Part shown: positions 31,352-39,960 of the stretch, piece after piece | Position numbering within the stretch: position 1 is the first letter of the stretch | Layout of the letters: every line of letters starts with the position of its first letter | Assembly (NCBI GenBank): GCA_030696455.1 | Contig: JAUYSH010000030.1 | Span: forward strand, 1-40,435 | From: Elusimicrobiota bacterium | Lineage (GTDB): Bacteria > Elusimicrobiota > Elusimicrobia > UBA1565 > UBA9628 | DNA length: 40,435 nt | Direction of reading: 5' to 3' | The notes under the pieces: generated by a model | What the model saw: the letters and a program-made list of their open reading frames with translations, nothing else | What the model was told of the DNA's origin: nothing | Database searches by the model: none | Position numbers and translations under genes: made by a program

Positions 31352-32698
31352 ATGACGAGAAGGGCTTTGGCGCTTCTCCTCGTTCTCGCGTTGACCGCCC
31401 CGGACGCCGGGGCGGTCGCTTACAACGACGTCCTGCCGGGCGCGAGGGCGATGGGCATGGGAACCGCGTATTCGGCGATCGCCGACGACGCGTTCGGCCT
31501 GTTCTATAATCCCGCGGGCACGGCGAACACGCCCTACATCCAGGGCGCGGGCACGGTCGGACGCATGCTGTCTCCGAAGGGCCCCCTGTCCTTCGCCACC
31601 GCCGCCTATCTTCGCCCCTACGAGCAGATCAATACCGCCACGATCGGAGCGGCGTATCACCTCGAGCGCCAGCGCAACGGCGGCGACATCGACTCGATCC
31701 TCCTCAACTACAGCCAGGAGTACAAGGTCCGTCAGATTCCGCTGTCGAAGCCGCTCAAGCTCGGGGTCAACGCGAAGATCGTCAACTCAGATCCGGGGAC
31801 CGGCGCCGGCGGCAAGCTCGGGCTCGGCTTCGACGCCGGCGTGATCGCGCGCTCGAACATGGGCCTCTCGGCCGGCATCGTGCTCAGCGACCTCGTCACC
31901 GCCGCGGCGTACCCGCGTCCGGGGATCACGCTCGCGACGGCTTACACCTGGGACCGGCGCTACACGATCGCCGGGGATTTTCGCGTGCGCGGCGGCCTCG
32001 CCGAGTTCTATCCCGGCGTCGAGGCGTCCTTCCATCAAGGCCTCCTGCGGGTGCGCGGCGGCAAGGGCTTGACGCTCGACGGCGTGCATACCTTCGCGTT
32101 CGGCCTCGGGCTGAACTTCTCGCCGATGATCCTCGACATCGCGATGTCCCTGCCGACCGGCGGGCTCAACCGCTCGGGCGGCGGCTACCAGGGAACGTTC
32201 ACCTACCGCTTCGGCGCCCCGTCCTTCACCGGGCAGTTCGTGGGCCAGGCGGCGGCGGACGCCGAAACGCTGCGCGGAGACCTGTCGAGCCTGACGGAGA
32301 AGCAGCGGACGATGTCCCAGCAGGCCGGCACCGCGGAGACCAACAAGGCCGCGGCGGAAGCCCAGCTCCGCGTGCTGGAAAAACGCGTGGCCGAGGCGCA
32401 GGACGAGTACCGCGCCCTGCTCAAGCGCAACGACGAGCTCGAGTACCGCGCCGCGGAGAAGGCCGCGGGCCTGCTCGGCCGGCCTAAGCCCGTCGAGGTC
32501 AAGGTCCGCGCGCGGCCCGCGCCTCCCGCCTGGCCCAAGCGCCACGTCGTCAAAGCAGGCGACACTTTGCGCACGATGGCTCGGCAGTATTACGGCGATC
32601 CCAACCAGTGGGAAAGGATATACGACGCGAACCGCGAAAAGGTCGAACGCGGTCTGCCCGCCGAGGGCGCGTCCCTCCTGATCCCCGCGCCGAACTGA
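31352..32698 (+). CDS. PorV/UPF0164-like outer-membrane protein with coiled coil and LysM
   Basis: A 448-residue protein with signal peptide MTRRALALLLVLALTAPDAGA. Residues 24-290 match the PorV/UPF0164 pattern: an opening LPGARAMGMGTAYSAIADDA, FGLFYNPAGTAN, and barrel strands such as KLGVNAKIVNS and FAFGLGLNFSPMILDIAMSL. Residues about 300-370 are a coiled coil (KAAAEAQLRVLEKRVAEAQD). The last 50 residues are a LysM domain (RHVVKAGDTLRTMARQYYGD, then WERIYDANR), which binds peptidoglycan. The fusion would pin a barrel in the outer membrane to the cell wall. It heads a unit with the receiver-like/propeller gene and the PilZ-like gene. Confidence 0.85.
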   Translation: MTRRALALLLVLALTAPDAGAVAYNDVLPGARAMGMGTAYSAIADDAFGLFYNPAGTANTPYIQGAGTVGRMLSPKGPLSFATAAYLRPYEQINTATIGAAYHLERQRNGGDIDSILLNYSQEYKVRQIPLSKPLKLGVNAKIVNSDPGTGAGGKLGLGFDAGVIARSNMGLSAGIVLSDLVTAAAYPRPGITLATAYTWDRRYTIAGDFRVRGGLAEFYPGVEASFHQGLLRVRGGKGLTLDGVHTFAFGLGLNFSPMILDIAMSLPTGGLNRSGGGYQGTFTYRFGAPSFTGQFVGQAAADAETLRGDLSSLTEKQRTMSQQAGTAETNKAAAEAQLRVLEKRVAEAQDEYRALLKRNDELEYRAAEKAAGLLGRPKPVEVKVRARPAPPAWPKRHVVKAGDTLRTMARQYYGDPNQWERIYDANREKVERGLPAEGASLLIPAPN

Positions 32699-32699
32699 G

Positions 32700-33851
32700 A
32701 TGGCTTCCATCGGGTTGTTGGCGAAGGAAGCCGCCGACCGGGAGCTCTTGGGCTTGATGCTCGGCGAGCTGGGCTACAGCGCCGAGGGCTCCGCCCGTCT
32801 CGAGGAGGCGCTCGAGTCCGCGCGGGAGCGGCGCACCCGGGCCTTCCTGCTCGTCGACGGCGGCGGCGCCGACGCCGAGAGCCTGACGCGGGAGTTGATC
32901 CGGGCGTTCCCTCTGATGCCCATCGTCGTCGCGCTCAAGACGCGCGACGCGAGCCGCGCGGTGGCGCTGATGCGCGTGGGCGCCATCGAGGTCGTTGCTC
33001 CGCCGTGGACGCCGGAGGAACTGAAAGCCTCGGTGTCCAAGGGGCTGCGCTTCCAGGGCACGGCCTTGACCGTCGCGAGCGCAGCCCCCTTGAGCCGTTC
33101 CCCGGTCTGGTACGCGCTGGCCGTCGGCCTGTTCCTGGCCGCGGGCCTCGGCGTCGCCTCCCTCAAGCGCGCCGACGCCAACCGCGCGGCGGCCGCCGCC
33201 CGCGTCGACCGGTGGGAGCTGCCGGTGCGCCACCCCGCGGGCCTCGCCTTCGACGGCAAGTCGCTGTGGCTCGTCGAATGGTTCACGCAGTCCTTCTACT
33301 CGCTGTCTCCCGAGGATACCGCCATCCAGGTCGTGCGCCACCTGACCGCGGAGACGCCGGTCGCCGCGGCCTTCACCACCGAGGCGATGTGGACGGTCTC
33401 CGCCGACGGCACGGTGATCCGCCGCATGCGCGACGACAAGATGACGCCGCTGACGCGGTATCCGAAGGCCGCGCCGAACTCCGCCGGGCTGGCGTTCGAC
33501 GGTCTTTACCTCTGGACGCTCGACGCGCGGGCGAAGGTCCTGCGCAAGCATCTCGTGGACCGCGAGCTCAGCGTGCTCTCCACGCACAAGTGGACCGGTG
33601 TTAAGGCCGCCGGCCTGGTCTTCGACGGCCGGACCCTGTGGTCGCTCGATGCCGCCGAGCGCCGGCTCAACCGCCACCACCTCGCCCGCCCCGAGGACGT
33701 CATCGAGGGCGTGCCCCTGCCCGAGTACGCCGAGGGGGGCTTCCTTCCCGCCGGAGTCGCCTGGGATGGTGCTCGATTTTGGACCGTGGGCTCGGCGGCG
33801 GACGGCAAGGGGCCGGCGCGGCTGGTCCGGCATAAAGAGGGGGCGCGCTGA
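32700..33851 (+). CDS. Receiver-like domain, membrane helix and beta-propeller-like repeats
   Basis: A 383-residue protein. Residues 1-118 resemble a response-regulator receiver: ELLGLMLGELGYS, an acidic AFLLVDGGG with D53 at the phospho-acceptor position, and GAIEVVAPPWTPEELKASV. The conserved KP pair reads PP (101-102), so the domain may not be phosphorylated normally. One membrane helix (135-155, PVWYALAVGLFLAAGLGVAS) follows. The remainder has four repeats with the core AGLxFDGxxLWxLD (for example PAGLAFDGKSLWLVEW, SAGLAFDGLYLWTLDA, AAGLVFDGRTLWSLDA), probably a periplasmic beta-propeller. Starts one base after the PorV-LysM stop; its stop overlaps the next start. The combination is unusual and its function unknown. 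Confidence 0.75.
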   Translation: MASIGLLAKEAADRELLGLMLGELGYSAEGSARLEEALESARERRTRAFLLVDGGGADAESLTRELIRAFPLMPIVVALKTRDASRAVALMRVGAIEVVAPPWTPEELKASVSKGLRFQGTALTVASAAPLSRSPVWYALAVGLFLAAGLGVASLKRADANRAAAAARVDRWELPVRHPAGLAFDGKSLWLVEWFTQSFYSLSPEDTAIQVVRHLTAETPVAAAFTTEAMWTVSADGTVIRRMRDDKMTPLTRYPKAAPNSAGLAFDGLYLWTLDARAKVLRKHLVDRELSVLSTHKWTGVKAAGLVFDGRTLWSLDAAERRLNRHHLARPEDVIEGVPLPEYAEGGFLPAGVAWDGARFWTVGSAADGKGPARLVRHKEGAR

Positions 33852-34159
33852 TGCGGGCCCCGTTCCTCGTGCCGGCGCTGCTGCGCTTCCCCGGCTTCGC
33901 CGCGCGCCAGGACGCCTGGGGCCGTCTCCTTAAGATAACGGCCGGAGGCGGGGAGCTTTCCACTTCGGCCAAGCTGGTCACGGGCGAGTTCGTGCTGGTC
34001 GATTTCGAGCTGGGAGGCGAGCGTCTGGTGATCCGCTCGCGCGTGCATCACGCCTATGACGACGACGACGGCGGGCGCGTCGCCGAGCTGCGCTGGGCCG
34101 ACATGGTGGAGCGCCGCCGCCTGGTGCGCGCGCTGCTGGACGTCCTTTCCCGCGCCTGA
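33851..34159 (+). CDS. Small protein with divergent PilZ-like fold
   Basis: A 102-residue protein whose ATG shares a base with the stop of the receiver-propeller gene (TGATG). It has a PilZ-like order of beta-strands: ITAGGGELSTSAKLVTGEFV, LVDFELGGERLVIRSRVHHA, then RVAELRWADMVERRRLVRAL. The GGxxLxT turn is present, but the RxxxR c-di-GMP-binding motif is not clear, so binding of the nucleotide is doubtful. If the assignment is right, the unit pairs a receiver-like domain with a PilZ-like adaptor. A strong hairpin follows 10 bases after its stop. Confidence 0.62.
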   Translation: MRAPFLVPALLRFPGFAARQDAWGRLLKITAGGGELSTSAKLVTGEFVLVDFELGGERLVIRSRVHHAYDDDDGGRVAELRWADMVERRRLVRALLDVLSRA

Positions 34160-34169
34160 AGCGGTCATA

Positions 34170-34206
34170 ACGAACGAGGCCGCGGCTTTCGCCGCGCCTC
34201 GTTCGT
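34170..34206. terminator. Strong hairpin between convergent genes
   Basis: ACGAACGAGG (34170-34179) pairs with CCTCGTTCGT (34197-34206) and, after one bulged C, CGCGGC (34181-34186) pairs with GCCGCG (34191-34196), loop TTTC. The 16-bp stem is followed by CCCTGCCTTTT rather than a clean U run, so termination on the plus strand is likely but not textbook. Confidence 0.7.
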
Positions 34207-34341
34207 CCCTGCCTTTTCGCCCGGGTAGCGGAACCGGTCGTCGCGCCTAAACGCGTCCGGCCTCGCTTGTCCGGAGGGGGTTACGGGTTTTCCCGGCCTC
34301 CGCATAAGGGAGGTGCAATGCTATGGCCACGGCAGGCGGCT
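34207..34341. other. Intergenic region with further secondary structure, no gene seen
   Basis: Between the hairpin and the end of the convergent gene lie 135 bases without a credible reading frame. They contain a nested hairpin, CGGAGG (34272-34277) with CCTCCG (34297-34302) enclosing CGGG-TTTT-CCCG (34284-34295). AGGGAGGTG before an ATG at 34319 looks like a start site, but the frame it opens is antisense to the low-complexity gene. No known riboswitch or RNA family fits. Confidence 0.4.
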
Positions 34342-35544
34342 CTACGGAGGCTCCTGCTCCGTGAGTCTCCCCGGTTCCTCCGTCAGGCTTCCCGCCTCGT
34401 CCTTGATCGCGTTGATCTGTTGATTCGCCTGGTTCTCCAGGTCCTTGGCCTCGTCCTTCTTCTTTTCGGCCCGGTCGTAGTGGTAGTGAGCCTGAGCGAA
34501 GTGCCCTCCGGAGGCCAGGTGCTTGGCTTTCTTCTCTTCCTTGTCGGCCTCTTTGCGTTTGGAGGCGGCCTGCGCCAGCAGGTCCGGGATGCTGGGCAGA
34601 TTCTGATCGACGGTTTTTTCGAGGTTGCCGACGTCCACGCCCCCGCCGCCCCCGCCCCCGCCCGCCGCGGCCCCCGCGCCGGCGCCGTCCGTCCGGCCGG
34701 ACAACGCTCCCGCCGCGCGCGGGTCGTCCCGGCTGAAAGGGGTGAGGGGGGACTTGGTCGAACCCGTGCCGCCACGGCCCGAGGCGCCGGAGGAGTTCGC
34801 CGCGGAGCCGCGTGTCTTGATCGTTTGGTTCGGCGCGGTCGCCTTGATCCCCCGGAACCCGGCGGTCCCGCTGACGCGCCGCATGCCTTGGAAGTTGATC
34901 TTGCCGTAGGATGAGCCGAGCTTCGGCGCGGGTCCGCCCGCCAGGCCGCCGCCGTCCTCGTTGCCGGCGCCGTCCTCCCCCCGCGCCGTCGCTGCGCCGC
35001 CGGCCGCCCCCGCCCGCCCGGTCGCGCCCTTGTCGTGGTTCACCGGCGTCTCGCCGCCGGCGCCGGGAACGTCAGGCATCTCCGGGATCTCGACATTCAT
35101 CGCCTTCTCGCCGGCCTTGATCAGGTCGAAATTCATGCCGCTCTTGCGCGCCGTGGGGTCGTTGCCTGCGCCATATCCCTTGTTGAAGCCGACGCTGTCG
35201 CGGCCTTGGAAGGCCCGGGACTTGATCGTGGATCTGATGCCGCCCAACTCGCCGGCGCCGCCGCCGCCGGCCCGGTCCAGATAGGCCGTCAAGCTGAACC
35301 CGGCCCCGCCCAGGAGCATCAGGACCGCCAGCACGGCCAGCCTGCCGGGGGTGGTGTTCAGCCGGTCGAGCGCCGTAGGGGTCTTCGCGGGGGCCGCGAT
35401 GACCGCCGCGCTGGCCGCCGAGCGCGCGGCCCCGGGCGCCCACGCGAAGGGAGCCGGCTTGTTCTCCTGCGCCTTCTTCAGGTCCGGGATGGCCGCCGCG
35501 GGCGGCCTGGGAGGCTCCGGGGACCCTTCCTGGTTCTTGGCCAT
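34342..35544 (-). CDS. Hypothetical single-pass membrane protein, Gly-rich
   Basis: A 400-residue protein with a proline-rich cytoplasmic start of about 70 residues, one membrane helix (LAVLAVLMLLGGAGFSLTAY), a glycine/serine-rich low-complexity middle with a run of nine glycines, and a charged coiled-coil end (SKRKEADKEEKKAKHLASGG, YDRAEKKKDEAKDLENQ). No family recognised. The frame is supported by the promoter TTGACA-17-TACACT that ends 8 bases before ATG 35544; the longer open frame to 35574 would start upstream of the -10 box. Layout (short inner part, one helix, long disordered outer part) resembles the protein at 30333-31262. Confidence 0.7.
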   Translation of the reverse strand: MAKNQEGSPEPPRPPAAAIPDLKKAQENKPAPFAWAPGAARSAASAAVIAAPAKTPTALDRLNTTPGRLAVLAVLMLLGGAGFSLTAYLDRAGGGGAGELGGIRSTIKSRAFQGRDSVGFNKGYGAGNDPTARKSGMNFDLIKAGEKAMNVEIPEMPDVPGAGGETPVNHDKGATGRAGAAGGAATARGEDGAGNEDGGGLAGGPAPKLGSSYGKINFQGMRRVSGTAGFRGIKATAPNQTIKTRGSAANSSGASGRGGTGSTKSPLTPFSRDDPRAAGALSGRTDGAGAGAAAGGGGGGGGVDVGNLEKTVDQNLPSIPDLLAQAASKRKEADKEEKKAKHLASGGHFAQAHYHYDRAEKKKDEAKDLENQANQQINAIKDEAGSLTEEPGRLTEQEPP

Positions 35545-35552
35545 GCCTCTGA

Positions 35553-35581
35553 AGTGTAAGCCCGCCGGGCGCATTTGTCAA
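35553..35581 (-). promoter_or_regulatory. Promoter of the Gly-rich membrane protein gene
   Basis: On the minus strand TTGACA (35576-35581), 17 bases and TACACT (35553-35558), then 8 bases to the ATG. The -35 box is only 3 bases from that of the divergent gcv promoter. Confidence 0.8.
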
Positions 35582-35584
35582 CGG

Positions 35585-35613
35585 TTGTCGGCCCAGGGGC
35601 TAAATGCTATTTT
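35585..35613 (+). promoter_or_regulatory. Promoter of the gcvTHP operon
   Basis: TTGTCG (35585-35590), 17 bases, TATTTT (35608-35613), then AGGCGC and the gcvT ATG at 35620. The start site is expected at the A of the ATG. No room for a glycine riboswitch exists in this layout, and none is seen. Confidence 0.65.
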
Positions 35614-35619
35614 AGGCGC

Positions 35620-36738
35620 ATGTCCACCACGGCGGTCGCGCGTCGCACGGCGCTGTACGAAAGCCACAAGAATCTCGGCGGAAAGATCGTCGATTTCCAC
35701 GGCTGGGAATTACCGGTCCAGTACGAATCGATCATGAAGGAGCACGAGGCGACGCGCCACCGCTGCGGCCTGTTCGACGTCTCCCACATGGGCCAGGTGT
35801 TCGCGACGGGCCCCGGCGCGCTCGCCTTCCTCCAGAGGCTCAACGCCAACGACATCTCCCGCATCGGCCCCGGCAAGGCGATCTACTCCCATCTGCCCAA
35901 CGAGAAGGGGGGGGTCGTCGACGATGTCATCGTTTCGTGCCTTGGGAAAGACCGTTATCTGATCGTCGTCAACGCGGCCACCGCCGACAAGGACTTCGCC
36001 TGGTTCCAGAAGCACGCGAAGGGCTTCGAGGTGAAGCTCGAGAACAGATCCGACCATTTCGGCATGATCGCGGTCCAGGGTCCGAAGGCGGCTGAGATCG
36101 CCTCGATGATCGCTCCGGCCATGGCCGCGCTGCCGCGCTTCGGCGCCCTCGAACTCGAGCTGTACGGCCAGCCTTCCTTCATCACCCGTACCGGCTACAC
36201 GGGGGAGGACGGCTGCGAATTCATCGTGCCCAACGAGATCGTGGTGCGGGTGTGGGAGGACCTCCTCGCCCAGGGACGCTCGCTCGGCGCGGTGCCCTGC
36301 GGCCTCGGCGCCCGCGACGTCCTGCGCCTCGAGGCGGGCTACCTGCTCTACGGCCAGGACCTCGACGACTCGTTATCCACGTACGAGGCCAACTACGGCT
36401 GGGTCGTCAAGCTCGACAAGGGGGACTTCATCGGGAAGCCCGCGCTGGTCAAGCAGAAGACCGAGGGCATCAAGCGCAAGCTCACCGGCATCAAGCTCCT
36501 GGAGCGCGGCGTCCCGCGCGCCGGCGCCCCCGTCATCATCGACGGCAAGGAAGCGGGCAAACTTTGTTCGGCGACTTTTTCGCCTAGCCTGCAAGCCGGG
36601 ATCGGGACGGGGTACCTAGATAGACCGGACCTCGCTCCGGGCACGAAGTGCGGCGTGACATTGCACGGCCGCGAGATCCCCGCCGAGATCGTCAAGACGC
36701 CGTTTTATATTTCGCCAAATCTGAAGAAGGGAGCATAA
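35620..36738 (+). CDS. gcvT: Glycine cleavage system T protein (aminomethyltransferase)
   Basis: A 372-residue enzyme that transfers the methylene unit from the lipoyl arm of H protein to tetrahydrofolate and releases ammonia. Family features in order: KIVDFHGWELPVQYESIMKE, CGLFDVSHMGQV, LNANDISRIGPGKAIYSHLP with DDVIV following, GYTGEDGCEFIVP, GLGARDVLRLEAGYLLYGQD and the C-terminal beta-barrel (FSPSLQAGIGTGYL). Length is normal. It starts at ATG 35620; the open frame to 35575 reaches back through the promoter and is rejected. First gene of gcvT-gcvH-gcvP. Confidence 0.96.
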   Translation: MSTTAVARRTALYESHKNLGGKIVDFHGWELPVQYESIMKEHEATRHRCGLFDVSHMGQVFATGPGALAFLQRLNANDISRIGPGKAIYSHLPNEKGGVVDDVIVSCLGKDRYLIVVNAATADKDFAWFQKHAKGFEVKLENRSDHFGMIAVQGPKAAEIASMIAPAMAALPRFGALELELYGQPSFITRTGYTGEDGCEFIVPNEIVVRVWEDLLAQGRSLGAVPCGLGARDVLRLEAGYLLYGQDLDDSLSTYEANYGWVVKLDKGDFIGKPALVKQKTEGIKRKLTGIKLLERGVPRAGAPVIIDGKEAGKLCSATFSPSLQAGIGTGYLDRPDLAPGTKCGVTLHGREIPAEIVKTPFYISPNLKKGA

Positions 36739-36740
36739 CG

Positions 36741-37142
36741 ATGCTTGATCCGAAAAAATTGAAGTACATGAAGTCGCACGAGTGGCTGGACCTGCAGGGC
36801 GACGCGGGCACGGTCGGCATCTCCGACCACGCGCAGAAGGAGATCACCGACGTGGTCTTCGTCGAGCCCCCCAAGGTCGGCCGCAAGGTCAAGCAGGGCG
36901 AGGCGTGCTGCGTCGTCGAATCGGTGAAGGCCGCCTTCGACATCTACGCCCCCGTCTCCGGCGAGATCACCGCGGTCAACGCGGAGGTCGTCAAGGACCC
37001 CTCGCTCGTCAACGCCGAGGCCTTCGGCAAGGGCTGGCTGTTCAAGCTCAAGGCTTCCGCGCCCGACGAGGCGGCGAAGCTCATGACCGAAACGGCCTAC
37101 GGCGAGTTCTTGAAATCAGAGGCCGCGCATGGAAGCCACTGA
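36741..37142 (+). CDS. gcvH: Glycine cleavage system H protein
   Basis: A 133-residue lipoyl carrier that shuttles the aminomethyl group between P and T proteins. The lipoylated lysine is K63 in [16 protein letters not shown]; other family blocks are [31 protein letters not shown] and [19 protein letters not shown]. The ATG 36741 is 2 bases after the gcvT stop, with GGGAG upstream. The last 14 bases overlap the start of gcvP. Confidence 0.97.
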   Translation: MLDPKKLKYMKSHEWLDLQGDAGTVGISDHAQKEITDVVFVEPPKVGRKVKQGEACCVVESVKAAFDIYAPVSGEITAVNAEVVKDPSLVNAEAFGKGWLFKLKASAPDEAAKLMTETAYGEFLKSEAAHGSH

Positions 37143-39960
37143 GGAGCGTCCTACGAAAACCTCCCTTCCGCTCTCCGACGATTTCTCCCGGCGCCACATC
37201 GGCTCCGGCGCCGCCGATCAGGCGGCGATGCTCGCCGCGCTCGGTCGCCCGTCGCTCGACGCGCTGATCGACGCCGTCGTGCCCCCGGCCATCCGCTTGA
37301 AGAAACCGCTGGGTCTGCCCGCCGCGCTCTCCGAAGCCGAGGCGCTGGCCGAGCTCCGAAAGATCGCGTCGAAGAACCAGGTTTGGCGCTCGTACCTGGG
37401 CCAGGGCTACCACGACACCGTGACGCCCCCCGTGATCCTCCGCGAGATCTTGGAGAACGCGGGGTGGTACACCGCCTACACCCCCTATCAACCGGAGATC
37501 GCGCAGGGAAGATTGGAAGCATTGCTTAATTTTCAGTCGATGGTCATCGATCTGACCGGCTTGCCCGTGGCGAACGCCTCGCTGTTGGACGAAGGCACCG
37601 CGGCGGCGGAAGCCATGGCGATCTGCCTTCACGCCGCGGAAGATCCGGGTGATAAAATATTTTTCATCTCGAACGAGTGCCATCCGCAGACGATCGAAGT
37701 CGTCAAAACCCGCGCCACGCCGCTAGGCGTGAAGGTCCAGGTCGGCGAACCCTCGCAGATCGCGGGGAAAAAGCTGTTGGGCGCCTTGATCCAGTACCCC
37801 GATACGTTCGGCGCGGTTAAGGATTGGTCCCAGTTCGCTGACGACGTTCACGCCGCCGGAGGCCAGTTGGTCGTGGCGGCGGATCTGTTGGCCTTGACCC
37901 TGTTCAAGGCCCCGGGCGAGTTCGGCGCGGACATCGCGGTCGGCTCCACCCAGCGCTTCGGCGTGCCGCTCGGGTTCGGCGGGCCGCACGCGGCGTACCT
38001 GTCGGTGAAAGAAGCGTTCCAGCGGAGGATCCCGGGACGCATCGTCGGGGTGTCCAAGGACGCTCACGGGAAGCCGGCCCTGCGCCTGGCGCTGCAGACG
38101 AGAGAGCAGCACATCCGCCGGGAGAAGGCGACGAGCAACGTGTGCACGGCGCAGGTTTTGCTGGCCGTGATCGCGGGGATGTACGCGGTTTATCACGGCC
38201 CCGAGGGTCTGACGCGGATCGCCCTTCGCGTGCGCGCTTTGACGCAGAAATTAAGAAACGGATTGAACGAATTGGGCGTGGATACGGGTGCCGACCTGGC
38301 GTTCGATACGATACATGCTCGCGTCGCCTCCGGCGACGCGGCGAAAATAAGAACGGCGGCGGAAAGGAAGAAGATCAATCTTCGGTTCAACGGCAACGGA
38401 GTGGTGATCTCTCTGGACGAGGCCACCACGGAAACGGATATCGCCGATATATTGACCGCCTTCGGCGGTCGGACGATATCGGACGGGCCTGTCGTCGAGA
38501 TACCCGCCAACCTCAAGAGAACGTCGAAGTTTTTAACCCACAAAGTGTTTTCCGAACATCGTTCGGAAACCGAGATGTTGAGGTACTTGCGCAAGCTCGA
38601 GGGAAAGGACCTCTCGCTTGTTCACTCGATGATCCCTTTGGGATCATGCACCATGAAGCTCAACGCGGCGTCCGAGATGCTGCCCGTGACTTGGCCCGAA
38701 TTCGGCAAGATGCATCCCTTTGCGCCTTCGGCGCAGACGGCCGGATATCAAGAGATGACCTCTCAGCTCGAGGCCTGGCTGGCCGAGATTACCGGCTTTT
38801 TTGCCGTCAGCCTTCAGCCCAACGCCGGTTCGCAGGGCGAGTACGCCGGTTTGTTGGCCATACGAGCGGCGCAGATCGCGCGCGGCCAGTCGCACCGCAA
38901 GACCTGCCTGATCCCGGTCTCCGCGCACGGCACCAACCCCGCGTCGGCGGCGATGGTGGGGATGAACATCGTCACCGTCGCCTGCCTCGAGGACGGCGAC
39001 ATCGATCTGGCGGACCTCAGGAAGAAGGCCGACGAGCACGCCAAGGATCTGGCGTGCCTCATGGTGACCTATCCCTCCACGCACGGCGTCTTCGAGGAAG
39101 GCATCAAGGACATCTGCGCGGAGATCCATCGGCACGGCGGCTTCGTTTATATGGACGGCGCCAATATGAACGCCCAGGTCGGCCTGTGCCGGCCCGGCGA
39201 CATCGGCGCGGACGTCTGCCACCTGAACCTGCACAAGACCTTCTGCATCCCTCACGGCGGCGGCGGGCCCGGCATGGGGCCGATCGGCGTGGTCAAGGAG
39301 CTCGCGGCGTTCCTGCCCGGCTCGAAGGAGGTCTCGGCCGTGTCCTCCGCGCCGTTCGGCTCTGCGTCGATCCTGCCGATCTCATGGATGTATATCAGGA
39401 TGATGGGGCCTGATGGATTGGCCCGCGCCACCAAGAACGCCATTCTTAACGCCAACTACATAGCGAAACGGCTTGGGGGAACCTTCCCGGTGCTTTACAA
39501 GGGAAAGAACGGCCTCGTCGCTCATGAGTGCATCGTGGATCCGCGCGCTTTGAAGGCGACGGCGGATGTGCTTGTGGATGATATCGCCAAGCGCCTGATG
39601 GATTACGGCTTTCACGCCCCGACCGTCTCGTTCCCCGTCGTCGCGACCTTGATGATCGAGCCGACGGAGTCGGAGTCGAAGGCGGAGCTCGACCGGTTCT
39701 GCGACGCGATGATCTCGATCCACGGCGAAGCCGAGAAGGTGCGCACGGGCGAGTGGCCCCGGGCCGACAATCCTCTGAAGAACGCGCCGCACACGGCCGA
39801 GTCCGTCGTCGCCGACGCGTGGACCCATCCGTACTCGCGCGAGACCGCCGCGTATCCGGCCGCCTGGCTGCGGGAGCGGAAATTCTGGCCGTCCGTGGGC
39901 CGCGTCGACGGAGCCTACGGCGACCGCAACTTCTTCTGCTCTTGCTCGGCTCTCGGCTAA
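37129..39960 (+). CDS. gcvP: Glycine dehydrogenase (decarboxylating), P protein
   Basis: A 943-residue PLP enzyme that decarboxylates glycine and loads H protein. Both halves of the split P1/P2 form are fused: the N-terminal half opens SRRHIG, then [18 protein letters not shown] and [20 protein letters not shown]; the C-terminal half has [34 protein letters not shown] and the PLP lysine K703 in [20 protein letters not shown]. Length is normal for the single-chain form. It starts at ATG 37129 inside the end of gcvH, a 14-base overlap. Stretches near 38220-38600 read with more A/T at third positions than the flanks, for no evident reason. Confidence 0.96.
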   Translation: MEATEERPTKTSLPLSDDFSRRHIGSGAADQAAMLAALGRPSLDALIDAVVPPAIRLKKPLGLPAALSEAEALAELRKIASKNQVWRSYLGQGYHDTVTPPVILREILENAGWYTAYTPYQPEIAQGRLEALLNFQSMVIDLTGLPVANASLLDEGTAAAEAMAICLHAAEDPGDKIFFISNECHPQTIEVVKTRATPLGVKVQVGEPSQIAGKKLLGALIQYPDTFGAVKDWSQFADDVHAAGGQLVVAADLLALTLFKAPGEFGADIAVGSTQRFGVPLGFGGPHAAYLSVKEAFQRRIPGRIVGVSKDAHGKPALRLALQTREQHIRREKATSNVCTAQVLLAVIAGMYAVYHGPEGLTRIALRVRALTQKLRNGLNELGVDTGADLAFDTIHARVASGDAAKIRTAAERKKINLRFNGNGVVISLDEATTETDIADILTAFGGRTISDGPVVEIPANLKRTSKFLTHKVFSEHRSETEMLRYLRKLEGKDLSLVHSMIPLGSCTMKLNAASEMLPVTWPEFGKMHPFAPSAQTAGYQEMTSQLEAWLAEITGFFAVSLQPNAGSQGEYAGLLAIRAAQIARGQSHRKTCLIPVSAHGTNPASAAMVGMNIVTVACLEDGDIDLADLRKKADEHAKDLACLMVTYPSTHGVFEEGIKDICAEIHRHGGFVYMDGANMNAQVGLCRPGDIGADVCHLNLHKTFCIPHGGGGPGMGPIGVVKELAAFLPGSKEVSAVSSAPFGSASILPISWMYIRMMGPDGLARATKNAILNANYIAKRLGGTFPVLYKGKNGLVAHECIVDPRALKATADVLVDDIAKRLMDYGFHAPTVSFPVVATLMIEPTESESKAELDRFCDAMISIHGEAEKVRTGEWPRADNPLKNAPHTAESVVADAWTHPYSRETAAYPAAWLRERKFWPSVGRVDGAYGDRNFFCSCSALG

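Noticed and set aside
34215-34310. Possible c-di-GMP (GEMM) riboswitch, from GGGTAGCGG and GCCTAAAC near a PilZ-like gene
   Set aside because: The pieces are in the wrong order, the GGACGCAAAGCC-type core is absent, and no gene lies downstream on that strand.
34319-34914. Plus-strand frame starting at ATG 34319 with AGGGAGGTG upstream
   Set aside because: Despite a good-looking ribosome site, it is antisense to the Gly-rich membrane protein, whose frame is supported by a TTGACA-17-TACACT promoter. The translated product looks like a shadow with leucine/valine runs.
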